DNA from: Cyprinodon diabolis
Lineage: Eukaryota; Chordata; Actinopteri; Cyprinodontiformes; Cyprinodontidae
Direction of reading: 5' to 3'
Assembly (NCBI GenBank): GCA_030533445.1
Contig: CM060070.1
Coordinates: 23,713,501-23,777,500, forward strand
DNA: 64,000 nt
In this document: positions 54,600 to 64,000 of the stretch, one piece after another
How positions within the stretch are numbered: the stretch's first letter is position 1
Layout: the number at the start of each line of letters is the position of its first letter
Made by a program: the position numbers and the translations under genes
Notes under the pieces: model-generated
Databases searched by the model: none
The model's input: the letters and a program-made list of their open reading frames with translations, nothing else
What the model was told of the DNA's origin: nothing

Positions 54600-57500
54600 C
54601 CTCTCCTTGGGCTGCCACCTTATCGTGGTGGAGAGGTTTGAGTGTCCCAATGATCCTGTGAGCTATGCTGTCTGGGGCTTTATGCCCCTGGTAGGGTCAC
54701 CCAAGGCAGACAGGTCCTAGGTGAGGAACCAGACAAAGCGCAGCCCAAAGACCCTTATGATGAGTACAATATTTGGATTCAGCGTTCCCTCGCCCGGACG
54801 CGGGTCACCGGGGCCCCACTCTGGAGCCAGGCCTGGAGGGGGGGCATGATGGTGAGCGCCTGGTGGCCGGGCTTTTACCCATGGGGCCCGGCCGGGCTCA
54901 GCCCGAAGAGGAAACATGGGTCCCCCCTTACATGGGCCCACCACCCGTGAGAGGGGCCATAAGGGTCGGGTGCAATGTGTGTTGGGTGGCGGCCGGGGGA
55001 GGGGACCCTGGCGGTCCGATCCTCGGCTGCAGAAGCTGGCTCTCGGGACGTGGAATGTCACCTCGCTGGTGGGGAAAGAGCCGGAGCTAGTGTGTGAGGC
55101 TGAGAGGTTCCGGATAGAAATAGTCGGTCTCACCTCAACGCATGGTTCTGGTTCTGGAACCAGTCTCCTTGAGAGGGGCTGGACATACTTCCACTCTGGA
55201 GTTGCCCACGGTGAGAGGCGCCGGGCAGGAGTGGGCATACTTGTTGCCCCCCATCTCGGCACCTGTACGTTGGGGTTTACCCCGGTGAACGAGAGGGTAG
55301 CCTCCCTCCGCCTACGGGTGGGGGGACGGGTTCTGACTGTTGTCTGTGCTTACGGGCCGAACAACAGTTCAGATTACCCACCCTTCTTGGAGTCCTTAGA
55401 GGGGGTACTGGAGGGTGCCCCTCCTGGGGACTCCCTTGTTCTGCTGGGAGACTTCAACGCTCACGTGGGCAATGACAGTGAGACCTGGAGGGGCGTGGTT
55501 GGGAGGAATGGCCGCCCTGATCTGAACTCGAGTGGTGTTCTGTTGTTGGACTTCTGTGCTCGTCATGGATTGTCCATAACGAACACCATGTTCAAGCATA
55601 AGGGTGTCCATATGAGTACATGGCACCAGGACACCCTAGGCCGCAGTTCGATGATCGACTTTGTCATCGTTTCATCGGACTTGCGGCCGTATGTCTTGGA
55701 CACTCGGGTGAAGAGAGATGCTGAGCTTTCCACTGACCACTACCTGGTAGTGAGTTGGCTCCGGTGGTGGGGGAGGATGCCGGTCAGACCTGGCAGGCCC
55801 AAACGCGTTGTGAGGGTCTGCTGGGAACGTCTGGCGGAGTCCCCTGTTAGGCGGAGCTTTAACTCCCATCTACGGCAGAACTTTGAACACATCCCGGGGG
55901 AGGTGGGGGACATTGAGTCCGAGTGGATCATGTTCCGTTCCTCCATTGTCGAGGCGGCTTATCTGAGCTGCGGCCGAAAGGTTGTCGGTGCCTGTCGTGG
56001 CGGCAACCGTCGAACCCGTTGGTGGACGCCTCCGGTGAGGGATGCTGTCAGGTTGAAGAAGGACGCCTATCGGGCCTTTTTGGCCTGTGGCACTCCGGAA
56101 TCAGCTGATGGGTACCGGCGGGCGAAGCGGCATGCGGCTCAGATGGTTGCTGAGGCAAAAACTCGGGTGTGGGAGGAAGAAAGACTTCAGCACGGCTCCG
56201 AAGCGATTCTGGTCCGCCACCCGGCATCTCAGGAGGGGGAAGCGGTGCAGCACCAACACTGTTTATAGTGGGGATGGTGTGCTGCTGACCTCGACTCGGG
56301 ACGTTGTGGGTCGGTGGGCGGAATACTTCGAAGACCTCCACAATCCCACCAACATAGCTTCCATTGAGGAAGCTGGGCCTGGGGACTCTGGACTGGGCTC
56401 TCCAATCTCTGTGGGCGAGGTCGTCGAGGTGGTTAAAAAGCTCCTCGGTGGCAGGGCCCCGGGGGTGGATGAGATCCGCCCGGAGTTCCTCAAGGTCCTG
56501 GATGTTGTAGGTTTGTGTTGGCTGACGCGACTCTTCAACATTGCATGGACATCGGGGGCATTCCCCCTGGATTGGCAGACTGGGGTGGTGGTCCCCCTAT
56601 TCAAAAAGGGGGACCGGAGGGTGTGCTCCAATTACAGGGGAGTCACACTCTTAAGCCTCCCCGGCAAGGTCTATTCGGGGGTGCTGGAGAGGAGGGTCCG
56701 TCGGATAGTCGAACCTCGGATTCAGGAAGAGCAGTGTGGTTTCCGTCCTGGTCGTGGAATGCTGAACCAGCTCTACACCCTCAGCAGGGTCCTGGAGGGT
56801 GCATGGGAGTTCGCCCAACCAGTCTACATGTGCTTTGTGGACTTGGAGAAGGCGTTCGACCGTGTCCCTCGGGGGGCCCTGTGGGGGGTTCTCCGGGAGT
56901 ACCAGGTGCCGGGCCCTTTGATACGGGCTGTCAGGTCCCTGTATGACCGGTGTCAGAGTCTGGTCCGCATTGCCGGCAGTAAGTCGGGCTCGTTTCCGGT
57001 GAGAGTTGGACTCCGCCAGGGCTGCCCTTTGTCACCGATTCTGTTCATTACCTTCATGGACAGAATTTCTAGGTGAAGCCAAGGTGTTGAGGGGATCCGT
57101 TTTGGTGGCCTTAGGATTGCGTCTCTGCTTTTCGCAGATGATGTGGTCCAATTGGCTTCATCAGGTCGTGATCTGCAGCTCTCGCTGGATCGGTTCGCAG
57201 CCGAGTGTGAAGCGGCCGGGATGGGGATCAGTGCCTCCAAATCCGAGGCCATGGTCTTGAGCCGGAAAAGGGTAGAGTGCCTTCTCCGGGTCAGGGGGGG
57301 TGTCCTGCCCCAAGTGGAGGAGTTTAAGTATCTTGGGATCTTGTTCACGAATGAGGGAAGAAGGGACCGGGAGATCGACAGGCGGATTGGTGCAGCGTCT
57401 GCCGTGAAGCGGGCGCTGTACCGGTCCGTCTTGGTGAAGAGAGAGCTGAGTCAAAAAGCGAAGCTCTTGATTTACCGGTCGATCTACGTTCCTGCCCTCA

Positions 57501-57945
57501 TCTATGGTCATGAACTCTGGGTCATGACCGAAAGAACGAGATCGCGGATACAAGCGGCCGAAATGGGTTTCCTCCGTAGGGTGGCTGGGCTCTCCCTTAG
57601 AGATAGGGTGAGAAGCTCGGTCATCCGGGAGGGACTCGGAGTAGAGCCGCTGCTCCTCCACGTTGAGAGGAGCCAGTTGAGGTGGCTTGGGCATCTGTTT
57701 AGGATGCCTCCTGGACGCCTCCCTGGTGAGGTGTTCCGGGCACGTCCCACCGGGGGGAGGCCCCGGGGAAGACCCAGGACATGCTGGAGAGACTATGTTT
57801 CTCGGCTGGCCTGGGAACGCCTTGGGGTTCCTCCTGAAGAGCTGGAAGAAGTGGCTGGGGAGAGGGAAGTCTGGGCCTCCCTTCTTAAGCTGCTGCCCCC
57901 GCGACCCGACCCCGGATAAGCGGAGGAAGATGGATGGATGGATGG
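54600..57945 (+). mobile_element. Nearly full-length Rex3 (RTE-clade) LINE
   Basis: The 3.35-kb insertion is bounded by a 12-bp target duplication ggcttgtctaca (54588-54599 and 57946-57957) and ends in a short GATG repeat, the Rex3 tail type. It has a GC-rich leader from 54600, then an endonuclease and a reverse transcriptase. Two sequences recalled as the standard Rex3 PCR primer sites match at 56573-56592 and 57017-57037. Base composition is much richer in GC than the surroundings. Length equals the full-size element known from fish, whereas most copies are 5'-truncated. Confidence 0.93.
54916..57919 (+). pseudogene. Rex3 endonuclease-reverse transcriptase polyprotein, frameshifted
   Basis: The protein nicks target DNA and copies the element RNA at the nick. 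The endonuclease part (to about 56180) shows [28 protein letters not shown], the MIDFV block and the STDHYLVV end of the AP-endonuclease fold. The frame then shifts by one at about 56170-56200. Reverse transcriptase follows (from about 56190) with PEFLKV, FKKGDRRVCSNYRG, QCGFRPGRG, VDLEKAFDRVPR, GLRQGCPLSPILF and the LLFADDV catalytic box. An in-frame TGA at 57074-57076 lies between the last two and looks like a decayed CGA. The thumb and C-terminal region (KYLGILFTNEG, LIYRSIYVPALIYG) is open to a stop at 57917-57919. Two lesions make it inactive as it stands. Confidence 0.9.
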
Positions 57946-58294
57946 GGCTTGTCTACAGTGAAAAGAAGGACTGTGTTTTTTATTTAAGCCTTCGCCTATT
58001 TGAAAACACGGGAAGGAGCCATCGGCTAAGTGAGCTTAGTGCTTGGAAAAAATCTATCATTCCTTTTGAGACGGCATGAAAAATCCGCCGAGTACAAAAC
58101 ATAGAGGAAAACAACAAAAAAAATGGACAAGAAAAGTGGGGCAAAACGTAGAACAAATGATGTATGTCTATTCTAATAAAATTTCCATATCTGTATAATG
58201 GGTCTGTTTTATGTGTTGTATTCTCAATTCAGAGGGTCCCCTGCCTGTCTTTGCCTAGGACCCGACATTTCCTAAATCCGCCCTTGTATAGTTG

Positions 58295-58796
58295 AAATGT
58301 ATTTTTACAGATGTAATATGATATTCTGTTGGAATGGTGGTTCATTTAACTCCCCTGTAGAAACCAGAATGTTTGGTCATTTTCCCTGTGTATCTGCCAT
58401 CTTGGTTTCACTGACTTTTGTTTTCAATTGCAAGGATCAACAAATGGGAATTTTCCGTATGGGATGACGATGGAATAGCTTACATAAGATTTGACTATAT
58501 GCACAAGTGGACATGCAGATGATTTCACCTCTCTGAAACAGACGAACACCTTTTCCATAAACACAGGATGTGTAGTTCATTATGTTTGTTCCATAAATAA
58601 AAAAATACTCCTTGCACCAGTTGGTTTTAAACAACTTGTTGCTAGATGAAACATAAGTGCACATGTAATTATCCAATCGGAGGCTTGTAACTATTTGCTT
58701 AGTTCATTCAAGGTGGCCAGGCAGTGTATGATAAATTAGCATAATTTTATTGTTGTTTATCATTGTGACACTTAGGAACCAAGAGTATTTAAGGAA

Positions 58797-58892
<96 letters not shown>

Positions 58893-59781
58893 AACAGCTG
58901 TACACGTCTGTGATCACTATGAATGAAAGGGTTAAAGGATTGGTTCACCCAATTAAAGATAAAAAATAAAAATTTATGTCACACATTTTGGTTATTAATT
59001 CAAGAGCTTATACTAAAATAAAAAATAAATGCTTCTGCCAAAAAGTTATTTAAGTGATATGAAAACACACTGAGTGAATAGTTATTCTGCCATTATGCAG
59101 CAGCTGAGATGATCTAAGCAAAAACAAGCTGAATCTGAGAATTGTCAGTGGAACACTTCATGTAGTTTCTTAATTACTGAATGTGAGAGTCAGTGTTTGT
59201 GTTTATATTTTTGCTTTCCTCCAAGTTATATAGATGAAATTAGAATTGGGCTGGTTTGACATTGAATTTTACAGCAAATAAAAAAAAAAAACCCAAAACA
59301 AAACAAGAAAAACTGCAAAAACATACAGGTCAAAGTCCAGATTAGTTTTGGGTGTGTGGTCCTGTAATAAATAAACAAATTAACAGGCTAATTTAACAGG
59401 TAGCTGGCTAATTGTTCTCTTGTGTTACCTAAAAGAGCTTGGTTTAAATAAATAAATGAATAAATAGAAGAGGCCTACAATGTTGTAAATGTTGTCATGC
59501 TTTCCTTTGCGATCTCTTGGATGGGTTGTTATGCACACTTGGAGTGATTTAGATAGGTGGAAGGTTTACCACTGTTTTCTCCATTTGAAGATAAAAATCT
59601 CTCACTCACCTGGTTTTATATTCTTAATGTCAAGAACGGTCTTCCTCATTTGTTGTTGCATTTTATTAGATTGGTGCATATGTTACATTCTGAGGACTTT
59701 CAGCAACAGGTAAGGCTAGTGGAAGTTACTAAACATGCAACAAACTGTGGTTTATAATAGTAGTTTATATAGGTAGATAGT
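58295..59781. other. No gene; contains a microsatellite
   Basis: AT-rich intergenic sequence. The AT run at 58801-58887 is listed separately. No exon was recognised. Confidence 0.45.
58801..58887. repeat. (TA)n microsatellite
   Basis: Pure TA run of about 87 bp. Confidence 0.97.
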
Positions 59782-59924
<143 letters not shown>

Positions 59925-59959
59925 TTTTGTGTTTTTGGTGGCTGTGTCTTTAATCAAGT

Positions 59960-60281
59960 GGGAGGAGGGGGCTGTTCAGGGGCAGCGGTCGCAAACAGAT
60001 CTTCGCGCATGCGCACTGGGCGCATAGTTACTGGTTAACTAAGGATCGAGAACATCGCTTATGCACAATTTGGCATCAAAAATAGGTAAGCTAGAAGATC
60101 GGGTTTCATACCTGCTGCATCTGTCTGTTAGCCTGAGGACAGAATAAGCTGTTAGTCGGTGGAGGTCTGCTGATCGGCCTCGCTAGGAGGACCCCGGCCT
60201 CCTGAACCAAGCGTCCCTCATTAAATCCCATCCTCTGCTGGATGGGATAGATCAACGACACTAACCTAAAGCTATCGATCG
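59960..60281 (+). promoter_or_regulatory. Probable promoter and untranslated first exon of the PRRG gene
   Basis: The stretch is richer in GC and CpG than its surroundings. It contains CGCGCATGCGCA at 60004-60015, which fits the palindromic NRF1 consensus, a common element of TATA-less vertebrate promoters. Two good splice donors follow: atag/gtaagc at 60085 and atcg/gtgagc at 60281. Either could end exon 1, and I cannot tell which. The next exon starts at 60745. Confidence 0.5.
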
Positions 60282-60744
60282 GTGAGCAATCTGCGCTGGA
60301 TAGTTGTACCGGGGTGGCGCCGTTTTCTTTGTTTGGAGGAATTTATTTTATTTTTAGCGGCTTGTCTAATTTTAGGCTGAAGTAGGAAATCTAGGATCTC
60401 GTTCATTAGCCAGTTTCCAGTTTGAACGTTTCAGTCGCTTTAATCGAATCATAGCTTCCTTTAGACGGAGCGAAACCGCCCTTTAATTCCTCGTTGTTTG
60501 TAAATATTGTCAGAACACCGAGTTTGTTAATTAAAGCTTTAGGAGTTAAGCTGCGGTTTGGGAGAAATAGTAGAGAGGTGAGAAGATTGGATTACTATGC
60601 TGGATGCAGGTCATTATGTGCAATAAAATGTGGTTATTAGTCTGTGGTTGAAAAAGAAATCAGTTAGTAAAACACAAAGAGGTTTTTAAGTTTGCCTTTT
60701 CTTTCTTTATAATCCTTTTAATGTGTTTGTAACCTCTTCCACAG

Positions 60745-60770
60745 ATAAATCAAACACTCTGGCAGGAATC

Positions 60771-60780
<10 letters not shown>
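60745..60780 (+). other. PRRG exon with start codon
   Basis: The exon is bounded by an acceptor (cttccacag) and a donor (agtg/gtaagc). It holds a short 5'UTR and ATG GGG AGT G. The ATG context (A at -3, G at +4) is favourable. The split codon is completed in the next exon. Confidence 0.75.

Positions 60781-64000
<3,220 letters not shown>

Larger units (their letters stand above)
54121..58286. mobile_element. hAT-type DNA transposon (non-autonomous, about 0.8 kb) split by a Rex3 insertion
   Basis: The left end CAGGTGGGGAATTGCC and the reverse complement of the right end CAAGGGCGGATTTAGG are imperfect inverted repeats of the hAT form (CAG-N-GGCGG). They are flanked by a perfect 8-bp duplication TATAGTTG (54113-54120 and 58287-58294), the length expected for hAT. 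Without Rex3 and one copy of its duplication the element is about 0.8 kb, with no transposase visible. Confidence 0.78.

Noticed and set aside
54717..55262. Arg/Pro-rich open frame on the minus strand, and others across Rex3
   Set aside because: GC-rich Rex3 sequence keeps many frames open; these lie antisense to its endonuclease and reverse transcriptase.

Overview
The window reads as AT-rich nuclear DNA of a teleost fish (inference). The evidence is intron-containing vertebrate genes (two leucine-rich-repeat membrane proteins and a transmembrane Gla protein) set among mobile elements typical of fish: a Rex3-type LINE, a Tf1/sushi-type Ty3 chromovirus, hAT and Tc1 elements, tRNA-derived SINEs and long tetranucleotide microsatellites. 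I cannot name the species. All comparisons were done by eye, with no database search.

Layout. 1-27.5 kb holds no intact gene. It is a field of relics: LTR-like pieces, decayed LINE fragments, an integrase-core gene remnant, a MITE, a Tc1 element with DD36E spacing sitting inside a (TA)n run, a strong 79-nt hairpin, and a LINE split by a solo LTR. 27.5-33.1 kb is a complete Ty3/gypsy chromovirus with 699-bp LTRs, the target duplication CAAAC, and a visible self-priming signal, but a broken gag-pol. 33-37 kb is relic DNA. 37.6-48.2 kb carries two same-strand (minus) single-coding-exon LRR receptors: an LRR protein with a long threonine mucin stalk (GPV/GPIb-alpha-like) and an LRRC15-like protein. 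In both, a splice acceptor abuts the start codon region. 50.0-50.5 kb is an assembly gap followed by tandem non-coding repeats to about 53.2 kb. 54.1-58.3 kb is a hAT element (8-bp duplication TATAGTTG) into which a nearly full-length Rex3 has inserted (12-bp duplication). 60-64 kb is the 5' end of a proline-rich Gla (PRRG1/3-type) gene with an NRF1-type promoter motif; its later exons lie beyond the right edge.

Gene relationships. The two LRR genes resemble the vertebrate CPN2-LRRC15-GP5 cluster and may be local duplicates of one ancestral gene. The PRRG gene starts on the plus strand far from them. Nothing in the window looks like a prokaryotic operon, CRISPR array or defence island. The most informative unusual items are the self-priming geometry of the chromovirus, the cysteine-free N-cap and ordered 22-residue repeats of the mucin-stalk LRR protein, the DD36E Tc1 copy, the 79-nt hairpin and the unexplained repeats beside the gap.
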